64,000 bases of DNA. Source: Chromobacterium paludis. Lineage in GTDB: Bacteria > Pseudomonadota > Gammaproteobacteria > Burkholderiales > Chromobacteriaceae. Within the stretch, counting starts at the first letter, position 1. Each line of letters opens with the position of its first letter. A program made the position numbers and the translations under genes. Below, in pieces: positions 8,095 through 16,825 of the stretch. The stretch covers positions 868,001 through 932,000 of the forward strand of contig NZ_CP043473.1 in the NCBI RefSeq assembly GCF_008275125.1, given 5' to 3'. Under the pieces are notes generated by a model. That model was not told where the DNA came from and searched no databases. It was given only the letters and a program-made list of their open reading frames with translations.

Positions 8095-8994
8095 ATGGAC
8101 CGTTTCCACCTGATGGCCGTTTTCGTCGCCGTGGCGGAGGAGGAAGGCTTCGCCGGCGCGGCGCGCAGGCTCAAGCTGTCGCCGCCGGCGGTGACGCGCG
8201 CGGTGGCGGCGTTGGAGGAAAACCTGGGCGTGCGCCTGCTGAACCGCACCACGCGCTATGTCAGGGTGACGGAGGCCGGCGCGCGCTATCTGGACGACGC
8301 GCGCCGCATCCTGGCGGCGGTGGATGAGGCGGAAGAGGCGGCGGCCGGCGGCAACGCCGAGCCGCGCGGCCTGATCCGGCTGACCGCGCCGGTCTTGTTC
8401 GGCCGGCTGTACGTGATGCCCATTGTGCTGGATTTTTTGCGTCAGCACCCGTTGGTGGAGGTATCGGCGCAGCTGCGCGACAACGTGGTGAACCTGATGG
8501 AGGAAGGACTGGACGCGGCGGTGCGCATTGGGCATCTGCCGGATTCCTCGCTGCGCGCGATCAAGGTGGGCGAGGTGAGACGGCTGGTGTGCGCGGCGCC
8601 GGATTATCTGGCGCGGCATGGCGCGCCGGATGCGCCGGAAGACTTGCTGAGCCACACCGTGATCGCGTCCACCGCCGCCTCGGCTTCGCTGGAGTGGAAG
8701 TTCGGCGCGGATGGCGAGCGGCGGGTGCGGGTGCGGCCGCGGCTGACGGTCAGCGGCAACGATGTGGCGATAGACGCGGCGCAGGGCGGATTCGGTCTGA
8801 TCCGGGTGATGTCCTACCAGGTGGCGGAGGCGTTGGCGGCGGGCAAGCTGGAGCGGGTGCTGACGGCTTACGAGAGCGCGCCGCTGCCGATACACATCGT
8901 CCACGCCGAAAGCCGCTACGGCTCGACGCGGATGCGCCGCTTCATCGACTTCCTGGCCGAGCGGCTGCGCGCGGATCCGCGGCTTATAGGTTGA
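8095..8994 (+). CDS. LysR-family transcriptional regulator
   Basis: 299 aa. N-terminal winged helix-turn-helix (MDRFHLMAVFVAVAEEEGFAGAARRLKLSPPAVTRAVAALEENLGVRLLNRTTR), then a periplasmic-binding-like effector domain starting near residue 90 (GLIRLTAPVLFGRLYVMP). It resembles the CrgA/AaeR-like branch. It probably controls the divergent AhpD-like gene. Its 3' end overlaps the convergent reductase gene by 11 bp. Confidence 0.9.
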   Translation: MDRFHLMAVFVAVAEEEGFAGAARRLKLSPPAVTRAVAALEENLGVRLLNRTTRYVRVTEAGARYLDDARRILAAVDEAEEAAAGGNAEPRGLIRLTAPVLFGRLYVMPIVLDFLRQHPLVEVSAQLRDNVVNLMEEGLDAAVRIGHLPDSSLRAIKVGEVRRLVCAAPDYLARHGAPDAPEDLLSHTVIASTAASASLEWKFGADGERRVRVRPRLTVSGNDVAIDAAQGGFGLIRVMSYQVAEALAAGKLERVLTAYESAPLPIHIVHAESRYGSTRMRRFIDFLAERLRADPRLIG

Positions 8995-10969
8995 TTTCCA
9001 GCCTGTCCGCCCCGGCGGCTGGGTAGGCGCAGCACAGCAAAATCTCGCCGGGCTGGGTGCCGTATTCCGGCGTTTGCAGATAGGTGGCCTGGCCGGCCAG
9101 CAAGGCGGCTCGGCAGCTGCCGCAGGTGCCGCCGCGGCAGCTGAAATCCGGATTCAGGCCGCAGGATTCGGCCAATTCCAGCAGGCTCTGGCCGGGTTGC
9201 CATTCGGCGTCTAGGGCTGACGCGGCGAAGCGCACCGGCACCGCGCCGTCGGCCGGCGCCGGCAAGGCCTGGACTGGATGGCCGACGCGTCGCAGCCCGG
9301 CCGGACCAAAGGCTTCGGCATGGATGCGCGCGTCCTCCACGCCGGCATCGATCAACTGCTCGTACAGCGTTTGCATGAAGCCGGCCGGGCCGCACAGATA
9401 GACGTCTCCATCCAGGCTGAGGCCGTAGCCGCGCAGCAGGTCGATATCCACATGGCCGGCGTGCTGGTAGTCGACGCCCAGCCGGCGGCCGGTTTCCGGC
9501 TGGCTGACGGCCTTGACGATGCGCAGCTTGCCGCCGGATTGGACCCGCAAGGTTTCCAGCTCGGCGTCGAAGGCGCGTTCGGCCACATTGCGGGTGGCGT
9601 AGGCCAGCAGCGTGGGCGGCATGGCGGCCGGGTTTTCCGTCAACTGATGCAGGAAGGCCAGCATGGGCGTGATGCCGATGCCGCCGGCCAACAGCGCGAT
9701 GGGGCGGTCGGCGCGCGCCAGGGTGAAATCGCCGCGCGGTGGCAGCGCCTCCACAATGTCGCCCGGCGCCAACTGGTGCAGCCGGGCCGAGGCCTTGCCC
9801 TGGCGTTTGACGCTGATGCGGTAGCTGCCGGTTTGCGACAGCGTGTAGTTGCGCATGCGCGCGCCGTCCACGCCCGCCACTTTCAGGCTCAGGTGCTGGC
9901 CGGGCAGGAAGGGCGGCGGTGCCGTCCCGTCCGCCGGCTCGAAATAGAGGGAGCGGACGACGCTGCTTTCGTCCTCCACCTGGGCGACGCGCAAGGGCAG
10001 CCATCGCCGCTCTGGCGCGGCGTGCGGCCAGGAGCCGGTGGCCAGGGCGAAGGGTGAGTATTCCCGCAGCGTCCAGCGCAACGCCAGCGCGTTGCGGCGG
10101 CGCACCACCCGCTCCACGCGGAAGGTCCACAGCCGCTCCGCGTCATCGAAAACGGCGGCCGCCTCGGCATCCAGCACCTGGGCCTGGCCGGCCAGCTGCA
10201 GCGTGTCGCCGCTGGCGAAGTCGACGAATAGCAGGCCGGCGCGCGGATGCAGCAGCAAATTGCCCAGGGTGTTGAAATAGCCGTTGCCGGCAAAGTCCGG
10301 AATGGTCAGCGCGTCGCCGTCTATTTTGACGAAACCGGGCTTGCCGCCGCGATGCGACACGTCGGCCTGCCAGCCACCGGCCTCGTCCCGGCAGGCGCTG
10401 GCGACGAAGAAGGTGTCGGCGGCGGCGATGGCGGCGCGCGCGTCATCGTCCAGCTCGTCCATCCACTCTACCGATCCCACAATGCGCGGCCCCGGCTCGC
10501 GGGAGAATGAGAATTCCCGCTGCTGTATGTATTTGGGGCAGTTGCCGAAAGATTGCCGGACGGCGACGACGCAGCCGGCATCATCCAGCTCGATCAACTC
10601 GCCGTTCATGCGGTTGCGGCGGCGCGTGTGCAGCTCGATGCCGAGCAGGGCCACCGCCGCGCCGGGGCGCAGGCAGTCGCGCAGGGGGTCGGCCGGACTG
10701 GGCAGGGCGGCGATGCTCAGCGCACGCGGATCGGGCGAATCGACAAAGCCGGGCAGGCCTTCGACGATGCCCGCCCAAGGCCGCCCGGCCTCGTCCAGTG
10801 CCGCCATCGCCAGGAAAGGCAACTGACGGAAAAACGCGCGGTGCTGTTCCGGCATATGGTCGCGCACCACGCGCGGGCCGACCGCCGCCAGCGCGTCCAG
10901 GCTGCCGGCGCGGCGTTGCATTTCTTGTTCGCCGGCGTGCCAGGGCGAGGCGGGGCGGGTGTCGGACAT
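8984..10969 (-). CDS. three-domain PNPOx-like / FNR flavin reductase / 2Fe-2S ferredoxin protein
   Basis: 661 aa from ATG at 10969. Residues about 1-300 form a pyridoxamine-phosphate-oxidase-like FMN domain (FASGDTLQLAGQAQVLDAE). About 325-560 is a ferredoxin-NADP-reductase module with the flavin motif RMRNYTLS, GGIGITPMLAFL (NAD binding) and YLCGPAGFMQTL. The C-terminus is a plant-type 2Fe-2S domain with cysteines in CRGGTCGSC and a fourth in ILLCCAYP. It should pass electrons from NAD(P)H via FAD and Fe-S to an acceptor. It is followed upstream at 14 bp by a glutathione transferase gene, so the pair likely forms a detoxification operon. Confidence 0.88.
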   Translation of the reverse strand: MSDTRPASPWHAGEQEMQRRAGSLDALAAVGPRVVRDHMPEQHRAFFRQLPFLAMAALDEAGRPWAGIVEGLPGFVDSPDPRALSIAALPSPADPLRDCLRPGAAVALLGIELHTRRRNRMNGELIELDDAGCVVAVRQSFGNCPKYIQQREFSFSREPGPRIVGSVEWMDELDDDARAAIAAADTFFVASACRDEAGGWQADVSHRGGKPGFVKIDGDALTIPDFAGNGYFNTLGNLLLHPRAGLLFVDFASGDTLQLAGQAQVLDAEAAAVFDDAERLWTFRVERVVRRRNALALRWTLREYSPFALATGSWPHAAPERRWLPLRVAQVEDESSVVRSLYFEPADGTAPPPFLPGQHLSLKVAGVDGARMRNYTLSQTGSYRISVKRQGKASARLHQLAPGDIVEALPPRGDFTLARADRPIALLAGGIGITPMLAFLHQLTENPAAMPPTLLAYATRNVAERAFDAELETLRVQSGGKLRIVKAVSQPETGRRLGVDYQHAGHVDIDLLRGYGLSLDGDVYLCGPAGFMQTLYEQLIDAGVEDARIHAEAFGPAGLRRVGHPVQALPAPADGAVPVRFAASALDAEWQPGQSLLELAESCGLNPDFSCRGGTCGSCRAALLAGQATYLQTPEYGTQPGEILLCCAYPAAGADRLEINL

Positions 10970-10983
10970 GATGGTTTCCTGAT

Positions 10984-11598
10984 TCAGCTCTTGACGGCGG
11001 GCATGGCCACGAAGCCGGGCAGCGCTTCGACGCGGGCCAGCCAGGCGCGGACATGCGGATAGGGCTGCAGCGAGATGTCGCCTTCCGGCGCGCGGGCGGT
11101 GTAGCTGTACAGCGCGACGTCGGCGATGGTGGCGGCGCTTCCTGCCAGGAAGGGGCGCTCGGCCAGCTCTTCGTCCATCACCTGCAGCAGCGCGCGGGCG
11201 CGGCTGGCGGCCAGCTCGTAATCCAGCGGCACGCCGCGCCATTTGTGCAGCCGCGCCTGGGCCGCGCCGAAAGCCAGCGGGCCGGCGGCGGCGGACAGCC
11301 AGCGCTGCACGCGCGCCTCGCCCAGCGGGTCGGCTGGCAGCCAGTCGCCATGGCCGTAGCGGCGCGCCAGATAGACCAGGATGGCGTTGGAATCCGGCAC
11401 CACCGCCTCGCCGTCCACCAAGACCGGCACCTGGCCGAAGCGGTTCAGCTTGAGGAAGGCCGGCTGCTTTTGCTCGCCTTCGGCCAGCTTCACCGGGATG
11501 GTTTCATACTCCAGCCCCAGCAGCGACAGCATCAGCCGCGCGCGGTGGCTGTGGCCGGACAGCGGGAAGTCGTATAGCCGGATGGCGGTGCGGGTCAT
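10984..11598 (-). CDS. glutathione S-transferase family protein
   Basis: 204 aa from ATG at 11598, preceded by AAGGAGACACGC. The thioredoxin-like N-terminal domain (IRLYDFPLSGHSHRARLMLSLLGLEYE, VPVLVDGEAVVPDSNAILVYLARRYG) has the catalytic Ser position and the cis-Pro-Val of GSTs. An all-helical C-terminal domain holds the N-capping block AGSAATIADVALYSYT. It conjugates glutathione to electrophiles; substrate unknown. It is in tandem with the three-domain reductase (gap 14 bp). Confidence 0.88.
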   Translation of the reverse strand: MTRTAIRLYDFPLSGHSHRARLMLSLLGLEYETIPVKLAEGEQKQPAFLKLNRFGQVPVLVDGEAVVPDSNAILVYLARRYGHGDWLPADPLGEARVQRWLSAAAGPLAFGAAQARLHKWRGVPLDYELAASRARALLQVMDEELAERPFLAGSAATIADVALYSYTARAPEGDISLQPYPHVRAWLARVEALPGFVAMPAVKS

Positions 11599-11709
11599 GC
11601 GTGTCTCCTTGTCGGGGGATAGCTTGGGACCTTCACTTTGCCTGAGCGCCGCTCGCCGCGGAATGGCCGCGATGCGCAAGGAATTCTTTCGCCTATCGGA
11701 ATAATCGGG

Positions 11710-12222
11710 CTAGCTAGCTTGGTCTTCAAGTGTTGCCAGCAATTCCGCCAGCCGTTTTTGCAGCGCCTCCACGCTGCGCGCTGGCAGCGCGGACAGGATG
11801 GCGTGTTCATTGGCGACATGGGCTTCCAGCGCGCGCTCTATGAGTTCGAAGCCGTCCGCGCTGAGCCGCACCAGGGTGCTGCGCGCGTCCTGCTCGCTGG
11901 CTACGCGTTCTATCCAGCCCTTGCCCTCCAATACCTTCAGCCTGTGGGTCATGGTGCCGGAGGTGACCATCAGCGAGGAAAACAGCTCGGTCGGCGCCAG
12001 GCAGTAGGGCGCGCCGCTGCGGCGCAGCGCGGCCAGCATGTCGAACTCCCAACCGCTGAGACCGTATTGCGCGAACACGCTGTCCAGCCGTTGCGATAAC
12101 AATGCCGAGCAGCGGCTGAGCCTGCCGATCAACCCCATGGGGCTGACATCCAGGTCCGGCCTTTCCTTGGCCCATTGTTCGAGTATGCGGTCTACCGCGT
12201 CGCCTGTTCTGGTCTCGGACAT
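11710..12222 (-). CDS. MarR-family transcriptional regulator
   Basis: 170 aa from ATG at 12222. Winged-helix core: LSGWEFDMLAALRRSGAPYCLAPTELFSSLMVTSGTMTHRLKVLEGKGWIERVASEQDARSTLVRLS, with the wing DxRSxxVxLT-like motif. An extended N-terminal helix (GLIGRLSRCSALLSQRLDSVF) serves dimerisation. It is divergent from an EamA exporter, and three 12-bp palindromes lie between them, the usual layout of a ligand-relieved repressor controlling itself and an efflux gene. Confidence 0.9.
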   Translation of the reverse strand: MSETRTGDAVDRILEQWAKERPDLDVSPMGLIGRLSRCSALLSQRLDSVFAQYGLSGWEFDMLAALRRSGAPYCLAPTELFSSLMVTSGTMTHRLKVLEGKGWIERVASEQDARSTLVRLSADGFELIERALEAHVANEHAILSALPARSVEALQKRLAELLATLEDQAS

Positions 12223-12235
12223 ATTGCACCATTGT

Positions 12236-12292
12236 CTTGAATTCAAGATTTATTTGCCTTGAATTCGAGATAAATGTTATCTTGAATTCAAG
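12236..12292. promoter_or_regulatory. three phased palindromic operators for the MarR regulator
   Basis: CTTGAATTCAAG at 12236-12247, CTTGAATTCGAG at 12258-12269 and CTTGAATTCAAG at 12281-12292. Start-to-start spacing is 22 and 23 bp, about two helical turns, so bound dimers would line one face of the DNA. The first and third are perfect palindromes. Confidence 0.8.
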
Positions 12293-12334
12293 TTAACTCA
12301 CCACCGATTATAACCGCAGGAAAAAGGATTGCCC

Positions 12335-13213
12335 ATGTCTGGCCAACGCGCCTCCGCTCATTGGAGCGATGTCCTGATCACCGCCTTGGTGCCGGTGATC
12401 TGGGGCTCCACCTATATTGTCACCACCCAGCTGCTGCCGCCCGACCGTCCCTTCACCGCGGCCTTGCTGCGAGTGCTGCCCGCTGGCTTGCTGCTGGCCT
12501 GCTACGGCGGATGGCGGCCGGCCAAGGGGCAGTGGGGGCGCATGCTGTTATTGTCTTTCTTGAATATCGGCGCGTTCCAGGCCTTGCTGTTCGTCGCCGC
12601 CTACCGTTTGCCGGGCGGCCTCGCGGCCGTGGTGGGCGCCTGCCAGCCGCTATTGGTGATGGCGCTGGCCTGGCAGGTGGAAAGACGCAAGCCGGCCCGG
12701 CTGGCCTTGTGGGCCAGCCTGAGCGGGGTGGCCGGCATGGCGGCCTTGTTGTTGTCTCCCGGTACGCATTGGGACGGAGTGGGCATGCTGGCCGCCTTTG
12801 GCGGCGCGGTGGTGATGGCCTGCGGCACCTATCTGACGCGGCGCTGGCGTTTCCAGGCGCCGGTGGCGGGCCTGACCGGCTGGCAGCTGACGCTGGGCGG
12901 ACTGATGCTGCTGCCGGCGGCCATGATCGCGGACCCGCCCTTGCCGGCTTTGAGCGCGACGCAGATCGGCGGCTATGCCTATTTGACGGTCTTCGGCGCC
13001 TTGGTCGCGTATCTGCTGTGGTTCCGCGGCATCGCCCGCCTATCGGCCGTGGCCGTCACGTCCTTGGGCCTGCTGAGTCCGCTGACCGCCGTGGTGCTGG
13101 GCTGGGCGCTGTTGGGGCAGGCCTTGTCGGCGCAATCCCTGTCCGGCCTGGCCATCGTGCTGGCCAGTGTGCTGGCGGTGCAGTGGAGCATGCTGGGCGC
13201 CGCGTCAAGCTAA
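12335..13213 (+). CDS. EamA/DMT-family transporter
   Basis: 292 aa from ATG at 12335 (AGGAAAAAGG upstream; a TTG two codons earlier is less likely). Ten hydrophobic segments in two repeats of the drug/metabolite transporter fold. The first has VPVIWGSTYIVTTQLLPPDRPF and the second GLTGWQLTLGGLMLLPAAMI. An exporter of small metabolites or drugs in the inner membrane. It faces the MarR gene and shares its operators. The 3' end overlaps the convergent acetyltransferase by 4 bp. Confidence 0.88.
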   Translation: MSGQRASAHWSDVLITALVPVIWGSTYIVTTQLLPPDRPFTAALLRVLPAGLLLACYGGWRPAKGQWGRMLLLSFLNIGAFQALLFVAAYRLPGGLAAVVGACQPLLVMALAWQVERRKPARLALWASLSGVAGMAALLLSPGTHWDGVGMLAAFGGAVVMACGTYLTRRWRFQAPVAGLTGWQLTLGGLMLLPAAMIADPPLPALSATQIGGYAYLTVFGALVAYLLWFRGIARLSAVAVTSLGLLSPLTAVVLGWALLGQALSAQSLSGLAIVLASVLAVQWSMLGAASS

Positions 13214-13737
13214 CTGGCTTCGGCGTTTTGCGGAAGCCGCCGCGCCATCATCAAGACGTCTTGGTATCGGCCATCAATGCAAATGGCCTCGCGTTTGCGG
13301 CCTTCCAGCAGGAAGCCATGCTTTTCGTAAAGCCTGATCGCGTGCAGATTGTCCTCGTGAACCGTCAACTCGATGCGGCGGAAGCCGCGTCGCTCCGCCA
13401 ATCGCACGGTGTTTTCCAGCAACCAGCCGCCCAGGCCCATGCCGCGGTGGCTGGGCAACAGCCCTATGCCCAGCGTGCCGCCATGCTGGTAGATGGGGCG
13501 CGGATGCGGCGAGACATCGCACCAGCCCACGACTTGATTGCCGTCCAGCAACAGCAGATGCGGCGCCTGGCAAGCCAATTGGCTGCGCGCGTACTCCAGG
13601 GATGACGCTTTCGGGATTTCCAGAAATGACAGGAAGCGGCGCTCCCTGGCCACGCTGTCGCTGACGCGCCAGAAGTCCTCGGCGCGCTCGGCGCTCAGAT
13701 GCTGCAGGGAAAACGCTGCCATATGCGGGCTGGGCAT
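13210..13737 (-). CDS. GNAT-family N-acetyltransferase
   Basis: 175 aa. Acetyl-CoA binding motif A in IGLLPSHRGMGLGGWLLENTVRLA (R-x-x-G-x-G), followed by FRRIELTVHEDNLHAIRLYEKHGFLLEGRKRE, the standard GNAT end. Similar to RimJ/PhnO-like small enzymes that acetylate amino groups of proteins or small molecules. The substrate cannot be read. It is preceded by AGGAGG. It lies next to the large biosynthetic operon in the same orientation, with about 100 bp between, and may be unrelated. Confidence 0.85.
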   Translation of the reverse strand: MPSPHMAAFSLQHLSAERAEDFWRVSDSVARERRFLSFLEIPKASSLEYARSQLACQAPHLLLLDGNQVVGWCDVSPHPRPIYQHGGTLGIGLLPSHRGMGLGGWLLENTVRLAERRGFRRIELTVHEDNLHAIRLYEKHGFLLEGRKREAICIDGRYQDVLMMARRLPQNAEAS

Positions 13738-13834
13738 GATGATGGCCTCCTAGATAAGAGGTCATCTTATTGAAATGTCAATGGCATTGCAATTGCATGG
13801 CGTTTAGGCAGCGAGGGCGCTGTCGGGCGGGTCC

Positions 13835-15415
13835 TCAGTCGCCGCGCCACTCGCCCGCTACCCGCCGCCACAGCGCCAGCGGATTGTCGTCGGCCAATTG
13901 CGGCGGCAGCAGCGCGGCCGGCAGGTTCTGGTAGCACACGGGCCGCAGGAAGCGATCCATGGCGGCCAGGCCGACCGAGGTGGCGCGGCTGTCCGAGCCG
14001 GCCGGGAACGGCCCGCCGTGCATCATGGCCGGCGACACCTCCACCCAATTGGGGGAGCCATTGGCCAGCACGCGGCCGGCGCGCGCTTCCAGTACGGGCA
14101 GCAGCTCGCGCGCCAAGGGCAGGTCGGCCTCGTCCAGCTGCATGGCGGCGGCCAGCTGGCCATCCAGGCTGTGCGCGACTTCGAACCATTGATCCAAATC
14201 GCGGCAGGCCACCAACAGGGCGCAGGGGCCGAAAGCCTCTTCCGATAGTTCCGGCGCGGCGAGGAAGGCGTCGGCGCGGGTTTCGAACAGCGTCAGCCGC
14301 GCGGCATGCGGCCCTGTCGCGGCCTGTCCCGTAGCCAGCTCGGCCACGCCCGGCGCGGCGCGGATTCTTCGCAGCGCGGCTTGGTAGCCGGCGTGGATGG
14401 CCGACGTCAGCATGGTTTCGGCCGGCTTGGCGGCAGCGGCCTTGACGACGGCGGCGCGCAGGCGGTCCAGCGGCTCGCCTTCCAGCGCCAGCAGCAGGGA
14501 CGGGCAGGTGCAGAACTGGCCGGCGTTCAGCGCCACCGCGTCCACCCAGGCGGCGCCTAGGCTTTCCGCGCGCGCGGCCAGCGCATGGGGCAGGACGAAG
14601 ATGGGGTTGAGGCTGCCCATCTCGGCGAATACCGGGATGGGGCTGGGACGCAGCGCGGCGGCGCGCAGCAGCGCCAGTCCGCCCTGGCGGGAGCCGGTGA
14701 AGGCCACGGCGGCGATGGCGGGGTGGCGGACCAGCGCCAGGCCGATGTCGTGGCCGTCGCCTATCAGCAAGGAGAATACGCCCTCGGGCAGGCCGCAATC
14801 GGCCACGGCCTGTTGAATGACGCGGCCGGTCAGCTCGGACACGCCGGGGTGGGCCGGATGCGCCTTGGCTACCACCGGGCAGCCGGCGGCCAGGGCTGCG
14901 GCGGTATCGCCGCCCGCCACGGAGAAGGCCAGAGGGAAGTTGCTGGCGCCGAACACGGCCACCGGGCCGATGGCGACGCGGCGCGAGCGCAGGTCGGGCT
15001 TGGGCGGCAGCTTGCCGGGCTGGCCCGGCTCCACGATGGCGCCGGCGTCCAGCCCGCGGCGCGCGGCCTGGGCGAATTGGCGCAATTGGCCGACCGCTCG
15101 GCCGCGCTCCACGATCAACCGCGCCGGCGGCAGGCCGGTTTCGCGCGCGGCGCGTTCCAACAGCGCGTTGCCGGCGGCCAATAATCCGGCGGCGATGGCT
15201 TCCAGCAGCCGCGCCCGCGTCTCGCCGGAGGCGGCGCGCAAGGCCGGCGCGGCCTCGCGCGCCAGCCGGCAAGCCCGGTCCACGTCGCCGGCGTCGCCGC
15301 AGCCGAAGGCCGGTTCCAGAACCTCGCCGCTGGCCGGGTCTACGGCGCGCAGCGCGCCGGCGCGGCCATAGACGGCGGCGCGGCCTATCAGCATGTCTCC
15401 GCGGATTTCCATCAT
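13835..15415 (-). CDS. aldehyde dehydrogenase, alpha-ketoglutarate semialdehyde dehydrogenase-like
   Basis: 526 aa from ATG at 15415, whose ATGA overlaps the aminotransferase stop; a longer in-frame extension is read-through of that gene's other frame. Conserved parts: GPVAVFGASNFPLAFSVAGGDTAAALAAGCPVVAKAHPAHPG (cofactor), the general-base Glu in VFAEMGSLNPIFVLP and the nucleophile Cys in LNAGQFCTCPSLLL. The EMGSxNP block is typical of the KGSADH branch that oxidises dicarboxylic semialdehydes with NAD(P)+. Last gene of the 18-gene run. With the neighbouring aminotransferase it suggests an amine/semialdehyde/acid interconversion in the pathway. Confidence 0.88.
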   Translation of the reverse strand: MMEIRGDMLIGRAAVYGRAGALRAVDPASGEVLEPAFGCGDAGDVDRACRLAREAAPALRAASGETRARLLEAIAAGLLAAGNALLERAARETGLPPARLIVERGRAVGQLRQFAQAARRGLDAGAIVEPGQPGKLPPKPDLRSRRVAIGPVAVFGASNFPLAFSVAGGDTAAALAAGCPVVAKAHPAHPGVSELTGRVIQQAVADCGLPEGVFSLLIGDGHDIGLALVRHPAIAAVAFTGSRQGGLALLRAAALRPSPIPVFAEMGSLNPIFVLPHALAARAESLGAAWVDAVALNAGQFCTCPSLLLALEGEPLDRLRAAVVKAAAAKPAETMLTSAIHAGYQAALRRIRAAPGVAELATGQAATGPHAARLTLFETRADAFLAAPELSEEAFGPCALLVACRDLDQWFEVAHSLDGQLAAAMQLDEADLPLARELLPVLEARAGRVLANGSPNWVEVSPAMMHGGPFPAGSDSRATSVGLAAMDRFLRPVCYQNLPAALLPPQLADDNPLALWRRVAGEWRGD

Positions 15416-16785
15416 GAGGCCAGCGCCTCGCGGATGGCGCGCTCCAGCTTGTCCAGCGCCTCGTCCAGCTCGGCCGCGCTGATCACCAGCGGCGGCAGCA
15501 GCCGCAGCACGGCGGAGTGGCGGCCGCCGGTTTCTATGATCAGGCCGTTGGCCAGACAGCGTTTCTTGATGGCGCGCGCCAGATCGCCATCGGCCGGGCG
15601 GCTGCCCAGCGCGTCTGCCGGCGCGTCGGGATGCACGATCTCCAGCCCCCACATCAGGCCGCGTCCGCGCACGTCGCCTATGACCGGCAGCCGCGCGGCC
15701 AGCGCGCGCAGCGCTTCGCCCAGCTTTGCGCCGTCGGCGCGGGCCTTGGCCACCAGTTGATCTGACTGGATCACCTCCAGCGCGGCGGCGCCGGCCACCA
15801 TGGCGATCTGGTTGCCGCGGAAGGTGCCGGCGTGGGCGCCGGCCTGCCAGGCGTCGTATTTTTCGTGATACAGCAGCATGGACAGCGGGAAGCCGCCGCC
15901 CACCGCCTTGGAGACCACCACGGCGTCCGGCGTGATGCCGGCGTGCTCGAAGGCGAACATGTCGCCGCTGCGGCCAAAACCAGTTTGGATTTCATCGATG
16001 ATCAGCGGGATGTCGAAGCGGGCGGTGATCTCGCGCAGGCCGCGCAGCCAGCGCGCCGAGGCCGGGATGACGCCGCCTTCGCCCTGTATCGCCTCCACGA
16101 TCAGCGCGGCAGGCTGGGTGATGCCGCTTTCCGGGTCGGCCAGCAGACGCTCGATATAGGCCAGCGAGATGTCCTCGGCGCGTTCGCCGCCGACGCCGAA
16201 GGGGCAGCGATAGGAATAGGGATAAGGCAGGAAGTGCACGTCCGGCATCAGCGAAGCGACCTGGCGTTTGGCGGTGAGGTTGCCGGTCAGCGCCAGCGCG
16301 CCGGCGCTCATGCCATGGTAGGCGCCGTGGAAAGCCAGCACGGTGCGGCGGCCGGTGGCGGTCTTGAACAGCTTGACGGCGGCTTCCACCGCGTCCGCGC
16401 CGCTGGGGCCGCAGCTCTGGAAACGGACATGGCGGGCGAAGTCCGGCGGCAGGCATTCCAGCAGCTTTTGCAGAAAGCGGTATTTGGCCGGCGTGGTGAT
16501 GTCCAGCGCCTGGCTCACGTGGCCGGAGTGCAGGAAGTCGAGCACCTGGCTCTGCACTCGCGGGTGGTTGTGGCCGGTGGCCAGCGTGCCGGCGCAGGAC
16601 AGGCAGTCCAGGTAGTCGCGGCCTTCGCTGTCGTAGACGCGGGCCAGGTGGCCGCGCGCGATGACGGTGTCGATGGCGTTGGCGTAAGTGCGGGCGGACG
16701 ATTCGCGCGATTTGACGAAGTCGTACATTTCTTGGCCGGTCGTGGCTTGATCGGGAGCGGCGTCTAGCAGTTCGGTTGCGTTCAT
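15412..16785 (-). CDS. class III aminotransferase, diaminobutyrate-2-oxoglutarate type
   Basis: 457 aa. PLP enzyme of the EctB/PvdH/RhbA branch: DSEGRDYLDCLSCAGTLATGHNHP, FQSCGPSGADAVEAAVKLFK, AFHGAYHGMSAGALALTGN, the PLP-binding IIDEIQTGFGRSGDMFAFE and Lys in VVVSKAVGGGFPLSML. Such enzymes move an amino group between glutamate and an omega-semialdehyde (aspartate semialdehyde to 2,4-diaminobutyrate). In this operon it probably makes or consumes a diamino acid or omega-amino intermediate. Tightly coupled to the aldehyde dehydrogenase (ATGA). No siderophore synthetase is present, so the diaminobutyrate is unlikely to feed a siderophore here. Confidence 0.87.
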   Translation of the reverse strand: MNATELLDAAPDQATTGQEMYDFVKSRESSARTYANAIDTVIARGHLARVYDSEGRDYLDCLSCAGTLATGHNHPRVQSQVLDFLHSGHVSQALDITTPAKYRFLQKLLECLPPDFARHVRFQSCGPSGADAVEAAVKLFKTATGRRTVLAFHGAYHGMSAGALALTGNLTAKRQVASLMPDVHFLPYPYSYRCPFGVGGERAEDISLAYIERLLADPESGITQPAALIVEAIQGEGGVIPASARWLRGLREITARFDIPLIIDEIQTGFGRSGDMFAFEHAGITPDAVVVSKAVGGGFPLSMLLYHEKYDAWQAGAHAGTFRGNQIAMVAGAAALEVIQSDQLVAKARADGAKLGEALRALAARLPVIGDVRGRGLMWGLEIVHPDAPADALGSRPADGDLARAIKKRCLANGLIIETGGRHSAVLRLLPPLVISAAELDEALDKLERAIREALAS

Positions 16786-16825
16786 GGTGCGCCTTGTCGG
16801 GTGGGTGGGACAGGGAGTCTATGGT

